Below, one piece after another: positions 13,601-27,300 of a stretch of DNA of 64,000 nt (positions are counted from its first letter, which is position 1; each line of letters starts with the position of its first letter). A program made the position numbers and the translations under genes. This stretch comes from Apostichopus japonicus (Eukaryota; Echinodermata; Holothuroidea; Aspidochirotida; Stichopodidae), in contig NC_092568.1 of the NCBI RefSeq assembly GCF_037975245.1, forward strand, positions 14,099,501 through 14,163,500. Reading direction: 5' to 3'. The notes beneath the pieces were generated by a model. The model did no database searches, had not been told where the DNA came from, and saw only the letters and a list, made by a program, of their open reading frames with translations.

Positions 13601-13809
13601 GAATGTTCGACACCGATTATTCGAATGTGCGACACCGATCAATAGGATGTGCGACAACAATCAGTCGAATGTGCGACACCGATCAATCGAATGTGCGACA
13701 CCCATCAATCGAATGTTCGACACCGATCAATCGAATGTGCGACACCGATCAATCGGATGTGCGACACCGATCAATCGAATGTTCGACACCGATCAATCGA
13801 ATGATACCC
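10556..13809 (+). repeat. 5.7-kb-offset duplication, second copy
   Basis: Second member of the pair with 4,807-8,082. It ends near 13,809, where GAATGATACCC follows instead of GTTCGACACCGAATATTCG at about 8,083. It differs from its partner by the missing monomer at about 12,180, by CACCCATC in place of CACCAATC near 12,820, and by AATCTATCG near 13,312 in place of AATCAATCG. In copy B the pair sits 5,379 bp apart, which equals 5,749 minus the 370-bp loss, so the missing monomer is a change confined to copy A. Confidence 0.85.
12170..12200 (+). other. Single-monomer deletion site private to copy A
   Basis: Here GTTCTACACC is followed directly by GATCAATCGG. The equivalent sites at 6,421-6,470, 21,027-21,076 and 26,406-26,455 have one more 22-bp monomer between them. 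The loss shifts the A-to-B offset from 14,236 to 14,258 and the internal offset from 5,749 to 5,727. Three of four homologous sites keep the monomer, so deletion in copy A is simpler than three gains. Confidence 0.82.
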
Positions 13810-16800
13810 ATCAATCGAATGTTCGACACAGATCATTCGAATGTTCGGCACCAATCAATCAAATGATCGACACCGATCATTCGAATGTTCGGCACCAATC
13901 AATCGAATGTTCGACACCGATTATTCGAATGTTCGGCACCAATCAATCGAATGTTCGACACCGATCAATCGAATGATACCCATCAATCGAATGTTCGACA
14001 CAGATCATTCGAATGTTCGGCACCAATCAATCGAATGTTCGACACCGATTATTCGAATGTGCGACACCGATCAATAGGATGTGCGACAACAATCAGTCGA
14101 ATGTGCGACACCGATCAATCGAATGTGCGACACCCATCAATCGAATGTTCGACATCGATCATTCGAATGTTCGGCACCAATCAATCGAATGTTCGACACC
14201 GATTAATCGAATGTTCGGCACCCATCAATCGAATGTTCGACACCGATCAATCGAATGTGCGACACCGATCAATCGGATGTGCGACACCGATCAATCGAAT
14301 GTTCGACACCGATCAATCGAATGACACCCATCAATCGAATGTTCGACACAGATCATTCGAATGTTCGGCACCAATCAATCGAATGTTCGACACCGATTAT
14401 TCGAATGTTTGGCACCAATCAATCGAATGTTCGACACCGATTATTCGTATGTGCGACACCGATCAATAGAATGTGCGACAACAATCAATCGAATGTTCGG
14501 CACCTATCAATCGAATGTGCGAAATCGATCAATCGAATGTGCGACACCGATCAATCGAATGTTCGACACCGATCAATCGAATGTGCGACACCGGTCAATG
14601 GAATGTGCGACACCCAACAGTCGAATGTGCGAAACCCATCAATCGAATGTTCGACACCGATCAATCGAATGTGCGACACCCATCAATCGAATGTTCGACA
14701 CCGATCATTCGAATGTTCGGCACCCATCAATCGAATGTTCGACACCGATTATTCGAATGTTCGTCACCAATCAATCGAATGTTCGACACCGATCAATCGA
14801 ATGACACCCATCAATCGAATGTTCGACACAGATCATTCGAATGTTCGGCACCAATCAATCAAATGTTCGACACCGATATTCGAATGTTCGGCACCCATCA
14901 ATCGAACGTTCGGCACCGATTAATCGAATATGCGACACCGACCAAACAAATGTGCAATACCGATCAATCGAATGTGCGACACCCATCAATCGAATGTTCG
15001 GCATCCATCAATCGAATGTTCGACACCCATCAATCGAATGTTCGACACCGATCAATCGAATGATACCCATCAATCGAATGTTCGACACAGATCATTCGAA
15101 TGTTCGGCACCAATCAATCGAATGTTCGACACCGATTATTCGAATGTGCGACACCGATCAATCGAATGTGCGACACCCATCAATCGAATGTTCGACACCG
15201 ATCATTCGAATGTTCGGCACCAATCAATCGAATGTTCGACACCCATCAATCGAATGTTCGACACAGATCATTCGAATGTTCGGCACCAATCAATCAAATG
15301 TTCCACACCGATCATTCGAATGATCGGCACCCATCCATCGAATGTTCGGCACTGATTAATCGAATACGCGACACCGACCAAACGAATGTGCAATACCGAT
15401 CAATCGAATGTGCGGCACCGATTAATCGAATGTGCGACACCGATCAATCGGATGTGCGACACCCATCAAATGTTCGACACCGATCATTCGAATGTTCGGC
15501 ACCTATCAATCGAATGTGAGGCACCGATCTTTCGAATGATCGGCACCAATCAATCGAATGTTCGACAGCAATCAATCGAATGTTCGGCACCCATCAATCG
15601 AATGTGCGGCACCGATCAATCGAATGTGCGACACCGATCAATCGAATGTGCGACACCCATCAATCGAATGTTCGAAACCGATCAATCGAATGATACCTTC
15701 AATCGAATGTTCGACACAGATCATTCGAATGTTCGGCACCGAATAATCGAATGTGCAGTACCGATCAATCGAATGTGCGACACCCATCAATCGAATGTTC
15801 GGCACCCATCAATCGAATGTTCGACACCCATCAATCGAATGTTCGAAACCGATCAATCGAATGATACCCATCAATCGAAAGTTCGACACAGATCATGCGA
15901 ATGTTCGGCACCCATCGATCGAATGTTCGACACCGATCATTCAAATGTTCGACACCGATCAATCGAATGTGCGACATCGATCAATTGAATGTGAGGTACC
16001 GATCTTTCGAATGATCGGCACCAATCAATCGAATGTTCGACAGCAATCAATCGAATGTTCGGCACCCATCAATCGAATGTGCGGCACCGATCAATCGAAT
16101 GTGCGACACCGATCAATCGAATGTGCGACACCCATCAATCGAATGTTCGACACCGATCAATCGAATGTTCGACACCGATCAATCGAATGTGCAGTACCGA
16201 TCAATCGAATGTGCGACACCCATCAATCGAATGATACCTTCAATCGAATGTTCGACACCGATCAATCGAATGTGCAGTACCGATCAATCGAATGTGCGAC
16301 ACCCATCAATCGAATGTTCGAAACCGATCAATCGAATGATACCTTCAATCGAATGTTCGACACAGATCATTCGAATGTTCGGCACCCATCAATCGAATGT
16401 TCGACACCGATCAATCGAATGTGCGACACCGATCAATCGGATGTGCGACACCCATCAATCGAATGTTCGACACAGATCATTCGAATGTTCGGCACCAATC
16501 AATCAAATGTTCCACACCGATCATTCGAATGTTCGGCACCCATCCATCGAATGTTCGGCACCGATTAATCGAATACGCGACACCGACCAAACGAATGTGC
16601 AATACCGATCAATCGAATGTTCGGCACCCATTAATCGAATGTGCGACACCGATCAATCGGATGTGCGACACCCATCGAATGTTCGACACCGATCATTCGA
16701 ATGTTCGGCACCTATCAATCGAATGTGAGGCACCGATCTTTCGAATGATCGGCACCAATCAATCGAATGTTCGACAGCAATCAATCGAATGTTCGGCACC

Positions 16801-19800
16801 CATCAATCGAATGTGCGGCACCGATCAATCGAATGTGCGACACCGATCAATCGAATATGCGACACCCATCAATCGAATGTTCGACATCGATCGATCGGAT
16901 GTGCGACACCCATCAATCGAATGTTCGACACCGATCATTCGAATGTTCGACACCCATCAATCGAATGTTCGACACCCATCAATCGAATGATCGGCACCCA
17001 TCAATCGAATGTTCGAAACCCATCAATCGAATGTTCGAAACCGATCAATCGAATGTGCGACACCCATCAATCGAATGTTCGACACCGATCAATCGAATGT
17101 TCGACACCGATCAATCGAATGTTCGACACCGATTATTCGAATGTTCGTCACCAATCAATCGAATGTTCGACACCGATCAATCGAATGATACCGATCAATC
17201 GAATGTGCGACACCGATCAATCGAATGTGCGACACCGATCAATCGAATGGGCGACACCGATCAATCGAATGTTTGGCACCCATCAAACGAATGTTCGAAA
17301 TTCATCAATGAAATGTTCGAAACCGATCAATCGAATGATACCCATCAATCGAATGTTCGACACAGATCATTCGAATGTTCGGCACCCATCGATCGAATGT
17401 TCGACACCGATCATTCAAATGTTCGGCACCAATCAATCGAATGTGCGACATCGATCAATCGAATGTGCGACACCGATCAATCGAATGTGCGACATCGATC
17501 ATTCGAATCTTCGGCACCAATCAATCGAATGTTCGACACCGATTATTCGAATGTTCGTCACCAATCAATCGAATGTGCGACACCGATCAATCGAATGATA
17601 CCGATCAATCGAATGTTCTACACCGATCAATCGAATGTGCGACACCGATCAATCGAATGTGCAATACCGATCAATCGAATGTTCGGCACCCATCGAATAA
17701 TCGACAACGATCATTCGAATGTTCGGCACCTATCAATCGAATGTGAGGCACCGATCTTTCGAATGATCGGCACCAATCAATCGAATGTTCGACAGCAATC
17801 AATCAAATGTTCGGCACCCATCAATCGAATGAGCGGCACCGATCAATCGAATGTGCGACACCGATCAATCGAATGTGCGACACCCATCAATCGAATGTTC
17901 GACACCGATCAATCGAATGTGCGACACCCATCAATCGAATGTTCGACACCGATCAATCGAATGTTCGACACCGATCAATCGAATGTGCAGTACCGATCAA
18001 TCGAATGTGCGACACCCATCAATCGAATGTTCGAAACCGATCAATCGAATGATACCTTCAATCGAATGTTCGACACAGATCATTCGAATGTTCGGCACCA
18101 ATCAATCGAATGTTCGACACCGATCAATCGAATGTTCGACACCGATTATTCGAATGTTCGTCACCAATCAATCGAATGTTCGACACCGATCAATCGAATG
18201 ATACCGATCAATCGAATGTGCGACACCGATCAATCGAATGTGCGACACCGATCAATCGAATGGGCGACACCGATCAATCGAATGATCGGCACCCATCAAT
18301 CGAATGTTCGAAATTCATCAATGAAATGTTCGAAACCAATCAATCGAATGATACCCATCAATCGAATGTTCGACACAGATCATTCGAATGTTCGGCACCC
18401 ATCGATCGAATGTTCGACACCGATCATTCAAATGTTCGGCACCAATCAATCGAATGTTCGACACCGATCAATCGAATGATACCGATCAATCGAATGTGCG
18501 ACACCGATCAATCGGATGTGCGACACCCATCAATCGAATGTTCGGCACCGATTAATCGAATATGCGACACCGACCAAACGAATGTGCAATACCGATCAAT
18601 CGAATGTTCTACACCGATCAATCGAATGTGCGACACCGATCAATCGGATGTGCGACACCCATCAATCGAATGTTCGACACCAATCAATCGAATGTTCGAC
18701 ACCGATCAATCGAATGTGCAGTACCGATCAATCGAATGTGCGACACCCATCAATCGAATGTTCGGCACACATCAATCGAATGATCGACACCAATCAATCA
18801 AATGTTCGAAACCGATCAATCGAATGATACCCATCAATCGAATGTTCGATACAGATCATTCGAATGTTCGGCACCCATCGATCGAATGTTCGACACCAAT
18901 CATTCAAATGTTCGGCACCAATCAATCGAATGTGCGACATCGATCAATCAAATGTGCGACACCCATCAATCGAATGTGCGACATCGATCATTCGAATCTT
19001 CGGCACCAATCAATCGAATGTTCGACACCGATTATTCGAATGTTCGGCACCCATCGATCGAATGTTCGACACCGATCATTCAAATGTTCGGCACCAATCA
19101 ATCGAATGTGCGACATCGATCAATCGAATGTGCGACACCGATCAATCGAATGTGCGACATCGATCATTCGAATCTTCGGCACCAATCAATCGAATGTTCG
19201 ACACCGATTTTTCGAATGTTCGTCACCAATCAATCGAATGTTCGACACCGATCAATCGAATGATACCGATCAATCGAATGTGCGACACCGATCTATCGGA
19301 TGTGCGACACCCATCAATCGAATGTTCGAAACCGATCAATCGAATGATACCTTCAATCGAATGTTCGACACAGATCATTCGAATGTTCGGCACCCATCAA
19401 TCGAATGTTCGACACCGATTAATCGAATATGCGACACCGACCAAACGAATGTGCAATACCGATCAATCGAATGTTCGACACCGATCAATCGAATGTGCGA
19501 CACCCATCAATGGAATGTGCGACACCGATCAATCGAATGTTCGACACCGATCAATCGAATGTTCGACACCGATCAATCGAATGTTCGACACCGATTATTC
19601 GAATGTTCGTCACCAATCAATCGAATGTTCGACACCGATCAATCGAATGATACCGATCAATCGAATGTGCGACACCGATCAATCGAATGTGCGACACCGA
19701 TCAATCGAATGGGCGACACCGATCAATCGAATGTTTGGCACCCATCAATCGAATGTTCGAAATTCATCAATGAAATGTTCGAAACCGATCAATCGAATGA

Positions 19801-22416
19801 TACCCATCAATCGAATGTTCGACACCGATCAATCGAATGATACCGATCAATCGAATGTGCGACACCGATCAATCGAATGTGCGACACCGATCAATCGAAT
19901 GGGCGACACCGATCAATCGAATGTTTGGCACCCATCAATCGAATGTTCGAAATTCATCAATGAAATGTTCGAAACCGATCAATCGAATGATACCCATCAA
20001 TCGAATGTTCGACACAGATCATTCGAATGTTCGGCACCCATCGATCGAATGTTCGACACCGATCATTCAAATGTTCGGCACCAATCAATCGAATGTTCGA
20101 CACCGATCAATCGAATGATACCGATCAATCGAATGTGCGACACCGATCAATCGGATGTGCGACACCCATCAATCGAATGTTCGGCACCGATTAATCGAAT
20201 ATGCGACACCGACCAAACGAATGTGCAATACCGATCAATCGAATGTTCTACACCGATCAATCGAATGTGCGACACCGATCAATCGGATGTGCGACACCCA
20301 TCAATCGAATGTTCGACACCAATCAATCGAATGTTCGACACCGATCAATCGAATGTGCAGTACCGATCAATCGAATGTGCGACACCCATCAATCGAATGT
20401 TCGGCACACATCAATCGAATGATCGACACCAATCAATCAAATGTTCGAAACCGATCAATCGAATGATACCCATCAATCGAATGTTCGATACAGATCATTC
20501 GAATGTTCGGCACCCATCGATCGAATGTTCGACACCAATCATTCAAATGTTCGGCACCAATCAATCGAATGTGCGACATCGATCAATCGAATGTGCGACA
20601 CCCATCAATCGAATGTGCGACATCGATCATTCGAATCTTCGGCACCAATCAATCGAATGTTCGACACCGATTATTCGAATGTTCGGCACCCATCGATCGA
20701 ATGTTCGACACCGATCATTCAAATGTTCGGCACCAATCAATCGAATGTGCGACATCGATCAATCGAATGTGCGACACCGATCAATCGAATGTGCGACATC
20801 GATCATTCGAATCTTCGGCACCAATCAATCGAATGTTCGACACCGATTTTTCGAATGTTCGTCACCAATCAATCGAATGTTCGACACCGATCAATCGAAT
20901 GATACCGATCAATCGAATGTGCGACACCGATCAATCGGATGTGCGACACCCATCAATCGAATGTTCGGCACCGATTAATCGAATGTTCGACACCGACCAA
21001 ACGAATGTGCAATACCGATCAATCGAATGTTCTACACCGATCAATCGAATGTGCGACACCGATCAATCGGATGTGCGACACCCCCATCAATCGAATGTTC
21101 GACACCAATCAATCGAATGTGCGGCACCGATCAATCGAATGTGCGACACCGATCAATAGGATGTGCGACACCGGTCAATCGAATGCGCGGCACCGATCAA
21201 TCGAATGTGCGACACCGATCAATCGAATGTTCGACACCCATCAATCGAATGTTCGGCACCGATTAATCGAATATGCGACACCGACCAAACGAATGTGCAA
21301 TACCGATCAATCGAATATGCGGCACCGATTAATCGAATGTGCGACACCGATCAATCGGATGTGCGACACCCATCGAATAATCGACAACGATCATTCGAAT
21401 GTTCGGCACCTATCAATCGAATGTGAGGCACCGATCTTTCGAATGATCTGCACCAATCAATCGAATGTTCGACACAGATCAATCAAATGTTCGGCACCCA
21501 TCAATCGAATGTGCGGCACCGATCAATCGAATGTGCGACACCGATCAATCGAATGTGCGACAACAATCAATCGAATGTGCGACACCGATCAATCGAATGT
21601 GCGACACCCATCAATCGAATGTTCGACACCGATCATTCGAATGTTCGGCACCAATCAATCGAATGTTCGACACCGATTATTCGAATGTTCGGCACCAATC
21701 AATCGAATGTTCGACACCGATCAATCGAATGATACCCATCAATCGAATGTTCGACACAGATCATTCGAATGTTCGGCACCCATCAATCGAATGTTCGACA
21801 CCGATCAATCGAATGTGCGACACCGATCAATCGGATGTGCGACACCGATCAATCGAATGTTCGACACCGATCAATCGAATGACACCCATCAATCGAATGT
21901 TCGACACAGATCATTCGAATGTTCGGCACCAATCAATCGAATGTTCGACACCGATATTCGATTGTTCGGCACCCATCAATCGAACGTTCGGCACCGATTA
22001 ATCGAATATGCGACACCGACCACACAAATGTGCAACACCGATCAATCGAATGTGCGACACCCATCAATCGAATGTTCGGCACCCATCAATCGAATGTTCG
22101 ACACCCATCAATCGAATGTTCGACACCGATCAATCGAATGATACCCATCAATCGAATGTTCGATACAGATCATTCAAATGTTCGGCACCAATCAATCGAA
22201 TGTTCGACACCGATTATTCGAATGTGCGACACCGATCAATAGGATGTGCGACAACAATCAATCGAATGTGCGACACCGATCAATCGAATGTGCGACACCC
22301 ATCAATCGAATGTTCGACACCGATCATTCGAATGTTCGGCACCAATCAATCGAATGTTCGACACCGATTATTCGAATGTTCGGCACCAATCAATCGAATG
22401 TTCGACACCGATCAAT

Positions 22417-22426
22417 CGAATATGCG
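22417..22426 (+). other. 370-bp deletion junction in copy B
   Basis: Base 22,421 aligns with 7,815 and base 22,422 aligns with 8,186, so 370 bp present in copy A (7,816-8,185) are absent. The length equals sixteen 22-bp plus one 18-bp monomer, and the junction keeps the GAAT-ATGCG register. The missing stretch up to 8,082 is represented in the second 5.7-kb members of both A and B (13,543-13,809 and its partner), so it is ancestral and was lost from B rather than gained by A. Confidence 0.87.
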
Positions 22427-24258
22427 ACACCGACCAAACGAATGTGCAATACCGATCAATCGAATGTTCTACACCGATCAATCGAATGTGCGACACCGAT
22501 CAATCGGATGTGCGACACCCATCAATCGAATGTTCGACACCAATCAATCGAATGTTCGACACCGATCAATCGAATGTGCAGTACCGATCAATCGAATGTG
22601 CGACACCCATCAATCGAATGTTCGGCACACATCAATCGAATGATCGACACCAATCAATCAAATGTTCGAAACCGATCAATCGAATGATACCCATCAATCG
22701 AATGTTCGATACAGATCATTCGAATGTTCGGCACCAATCATTCAAATGTTCGACACCAATCAATCGAATGTGCGACATCGATCAATCAAATGTGCGACAC
22801 CCATCAATCGAATGTGCGACATCGATCATTCGAATCTTCGGCACCAATCAATCGAATGTTCGACACCGATTATTCGAATGTTCGGCACCCATCGATCGAA
22901 TGTTCGACACCGATCATTCAAATGTTCGGCACCAATCAATCGAATGTGCGACATCGATCAATCGAATGTGCGACACCGATCAATCGAATGTGCGACATCG
23001 ATCATTCGAATCTTCGGCACCAATCAATCGAATGTTCGACACCGATTTTTCGAATGTTCGTCACCAATCAATCGAATGTTCGACACCGATCAATCGAATG
23101 ATACCGATCAATCGAATGTGCGACACCGATCTATCGGATGTGCGACACCCATCAATCGAATGTTCGAAACCGATCAATCGAATGATACCTTCAATCGAAT
23201 GTTCGACACAGATCATTCGAATGTTCGGCACCCATCAATCGAATGTTCGACACCGATCAATCGAATGTGCGACACCGATCAATCGGATGTGCGACACCGA
23301 TCAATCGAATGTTCGACACCGATCAATCGAATTACACCCATCAATCGAATGTTCGACACAGATCATTCGAATGTTCGGCACCAATCAATCGAATGTTCGA
23401 CACCGATCATTGGAATGTTCGGCACCCATCCATCGAATGTTCGGCACCGATTAATCGAATATGCGACACCGACCAAACGAATGTGCAATACCGATCAATC
23501 GAATGTTCGACACCGATCAATCGAATGTGCGACACCCATCAATGGAATGTGCGACACCGATCAATCGAATGTTCGACACAGATCATTCGAATGTTCGGCA
23601 CCAATCAATCAAATGATCGACACCGATCATTCGAATGTTCGGCACCAATCAATCGAATGTTCGACACCGATTATTCGAATGTTCGGCACCAATCAATCGA
23701 ATGTTCGACACCGATCAATCGGATGTGCGACACCCATCAATCGAATGTTCGGCACCGATTAATCGAATATGCGACACCGACCAAACGAATGTGCAATACC
23801 GATCAATCGAATGTTCTACACCGATCAATCGAATGTGCGACACCGATCAATCGGATGTGCGACACCCATCAATCGAATGTTCGACACCAATCAATCGAAT
23901 GTTCGACACCGATCAATCGAATGTGCAGTACCGATCAATCGAATGTGCGACACCCATCAATCGAATGTTCGGCACACATCAATCGAATGATCGACACCAA
24001 TCAATCAAATGTTCGAAACCGATCAATCGAATGATACCCATCAATCGAATGTTCGATACAGATCATTCGAATGTTCGGCACCAATCATTCAAATGTTCGA
24101 CACCAATCAATCGAATGTGCGACATCGATCAATCAAATGTGCGACACCCATCAATCGAATGTGCGACATCGATCATTCGAATCTTCGGCACCAATCAATC
24201 GAATGTTCGACACCGATTATTCGAATGTTCGGCACCCATCGATCGAATGTTCGACACC

Positions 24259-24301
24259 AATCAATCGAATGTTCGACATAGAACAATCGAATGTGCAGTA
24301 C
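24259..24301 (+). other. Gene-conversion-like patch in copy B
   Basis: Copy B and copy A align at offset 14,236 on both sides, but across 24,259-24,301 (copy A 10,023-10,065) they differ at many positions. The B patch carries ACATAGAACAATCG followed by GTGCAGTACC. The only other ACATAGAACAATCG I found is at about 37,180, where the surrounding bases from about 37,146 also match B through the patch. Two rare substitutions shared at two sites and a sharp return to copy A identity fit a short non-reciprocal transfer. Direction cannot be told from this window. Confidence 0.75.
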
Positions 24302-27300
24302 CGATCAATCGAATGTGCGACACCGATCAATCGAATGTGCGACATCGATCATTCGAATCTTCGGCACCAATCAATCGAATGTTCGACACCGATTTTTCGA
24401 ATGTTCGTCACCAATCAATCGAATGTTCGACACCGATCAATCGAATGATACCGATCAATCGAATGTGCGACACCGATCTATCGGATGTGCGACACCCATC
24501 AATCGAATGTTCGAAACCGATCAATCGAATGATACCTTCAATCGAATGTTCGACACAGATCATTCGAATGTTCGGCACCCATCAATCGAATGTTCGACAC
24601 CGATCAATCGAATGTGCGACACCGATCAATCGGATGTGCGACACCGATCAATCGAATGTTCGACACCGATCAATCGAATTACACCCATCAATCGAATGTT
24701 CGACACAGATCATTCGAATGTTCGGCACCAATCAATCGAATGTTCGACACCGATCATTGGAATGTTCGGCACCCATCCATCGAATGTTCGGCACCGATTA
24801 ATCGAATATGCGACACCGACCAAACGAATGTGCAATACCGATCAATCGAATGTTCGACACCGATCAATCGAATGTGCGACACCCATCAATGGAATGTGCG
24901 ACACCGATCAATCGAATGTTCGACACCGATCAATCGAATGTTCGACACCGATCAATCGAATGTTCGACACCGATTATTCGAATGTTCGTCACCAATCAAT
25001 CGAATGTTCGACACCGATCAATCGAATGATACCGATCAATCGAATGTGCGACACCGATCAATCGAATGTGCGACACCGATCAATCGAATGGGCGACACCG
25101 ATCAATCGAATGTTTGGCACCCATCAATCGAATGTTCGAAATTCATCAATGAAATGTTCGAAACCGATCAATCGAATGATACCCATCAATCGAATGTTCG
25201 ACACCGATCAATCGAATGATACCGATCAATCGAATGTGCGACACCGATCAATCGAATGTGCGACACCGATCAATCGAATGGGCGACACCGATCAATCGAA
25301 TGTTTGGCACCCATCAATCGAATGTTCGAAATTCATCAATGAAATGTTCGAAACCGATCAATCGAATGATACCCATCAATCGAATGTTCGACACAGATCA
25401 TTCGAATGTTCGGCACCCATCGATCGAATGTTCGACACCGATCATTCAAATGTTCGGCACCAATCAATCGAATGTTCGACACCGATCAATCGAATGATAC
25501 CGATCAATCGAATGTGCGACACCGATCAATCGGATGTGCGACACCCATCAATCGAATGTTCGGCACCGATTAATCGAATATGCGACACCGACCAAACGAA
25601 TGTGCAATACCGATCAATCGAATGTTCTACACCGATCAATCGAATGTGCGACACCGATCAATCGGATGTGCGACACCCATCAATCGAATGTTCGACACCA
25701 ATCAATCGAATGTTCGACACCGATCAATCGAATGTGCAGTACCGATCAATCGAATGTGCGACACCCATCAATCGAATGTTCGGCACACATCAATCGAATG
25801 ATCGACACCAATCAATCAAATGTTCGAAACCGATCAATCGAATGATACCCATCAATCGAATGTTCGATACAGATCATTCGAATGTTCGGCACCCATCGAT
25901 CGAATGTTCGACACCAATCATTCAAATGTTCGGCACCAATCAATCGAATGTGCGACATCGATCAATCGAATGTGCGACACCCATCAATCGAATGTGCGAC
26001 ATCGATCATTCGAATCTTCGGCACCAATCAATCGAATGTTCGACACCGATTATTCGAATGTTCGGCACCCATCGATCGAATGTTCGACACCGATCATTCA
26101 AATGTTCGGCACCAATCAATCGAATGTGCGACATCGATCAATCGAATGTGCGACACCGATCAATCGAATGTGCGACATCGATCATTCGAATCTTCGGCAC
26201 CAATCAATCGAATGTTCGACACCGATTTTTCGAATGTTCGTCACCAATCAATCGAATGTTCGACACCGATCAATCGAATGATACCGATCAATCGAATGTG
26301 CGACACCGATCAATCGGATGTGCGACACCCATCAATCGAATGTTCGGCACCGATTAATCGAATGTTCGACACCGACCAAACGAATGTGCAATACCGATCA
26401 ATCGAATGTTCTACACCGATCAATCGAATGTGCGACACCGATCAATCGGATGTGCGACACCCCCATCAATCGAATGTTCGACACCAATCAATCGAATGTG
26501 CGGCACCGATCAATCGAATGTGCGACACCGATCAATAGGATGTGCGACACCGGTCAATCGAATGAGCGGCACCGATCAATCGAATGTGCGACACCGATCA
26601 ATCGAATGTTCGACACCCATCAATCGAATGTTCGGCACCGATTAATCGAATATGCGACACCGACCAAACGAATGTGCAATACCGATCAATCGAATATGCG
26701 GCACCGATTAATCGAATGTGCGACACCGATCAATCGGATGTGCGACACCCATCGAATAATCGACAACGATCATTCGAATGTTCGGCACCTATCAATCGAA
26801 TGTGAGGCACCGATCTTTCGAATGATCTGCACCAATCAATCGAATGTTCGACACAGATCAATCAAATGTTCGGCACCCATCAATCGAATGTGCGGCACCG
26901 ATCAATCGAATGTGCGACACCGATCAATCGAATGTGCGACAACAATCAATCGAATGTGCGACACCGATCAATCGAATGTGCGACACCCATCAATCGAATG
27001 TTCGACACCGATCATTCGAATGTTCGGCACCAATCAATCGAATGTTCGACACCGATTATTCGAATGTTCGGCACCAATCAATCGAATGTTCGACACCGAT
27101 CAATCGAATGATACCCATCAATCGAATGTTCGACACAGATCATTCGAATGTTCGGCACCCATCAATCGAATGTTCGACACCGATCAATCGAATGTGCGAC
27201 ACCGATCAATCGGATGTGCGACACCGATCAATCGAATGTTCGACACCGATCAATCGAATGACACCCATCAATCGAATGTTCGACACAGATCATTCGAATG

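Larger units (their letters stand above)
630..15235 (+). repeat. Large higher-order repeat, copy A (14.6 kb)
   Basis: Landmarks in this stretch recur at a constant offset of 14,606 bp from about 631 (matching 15,237) to 7,815 (matching 22,421). After a 370-bp step the offset is 14,236 bp from 8,186, and after a 22-bp step near 12,180 it is 14,258 bp to the end at about 15,235. The start is placed where 635 and 15,241 align and the preceding bases (GGATGTGCGAC against GAATGTTCGAC) begin to differ. The unit holds nested duplications with offsets of 1,639, 190, 1,347 and 5,749 bp, all also present in copy B, so they predate this duplication. Few substitutions separate the copies: for example 2,182 lies in GAATTTTCGG where B has GAATGTTCGG. 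It is the largest near-perfect repeat in the window. Confidence 0.92.
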
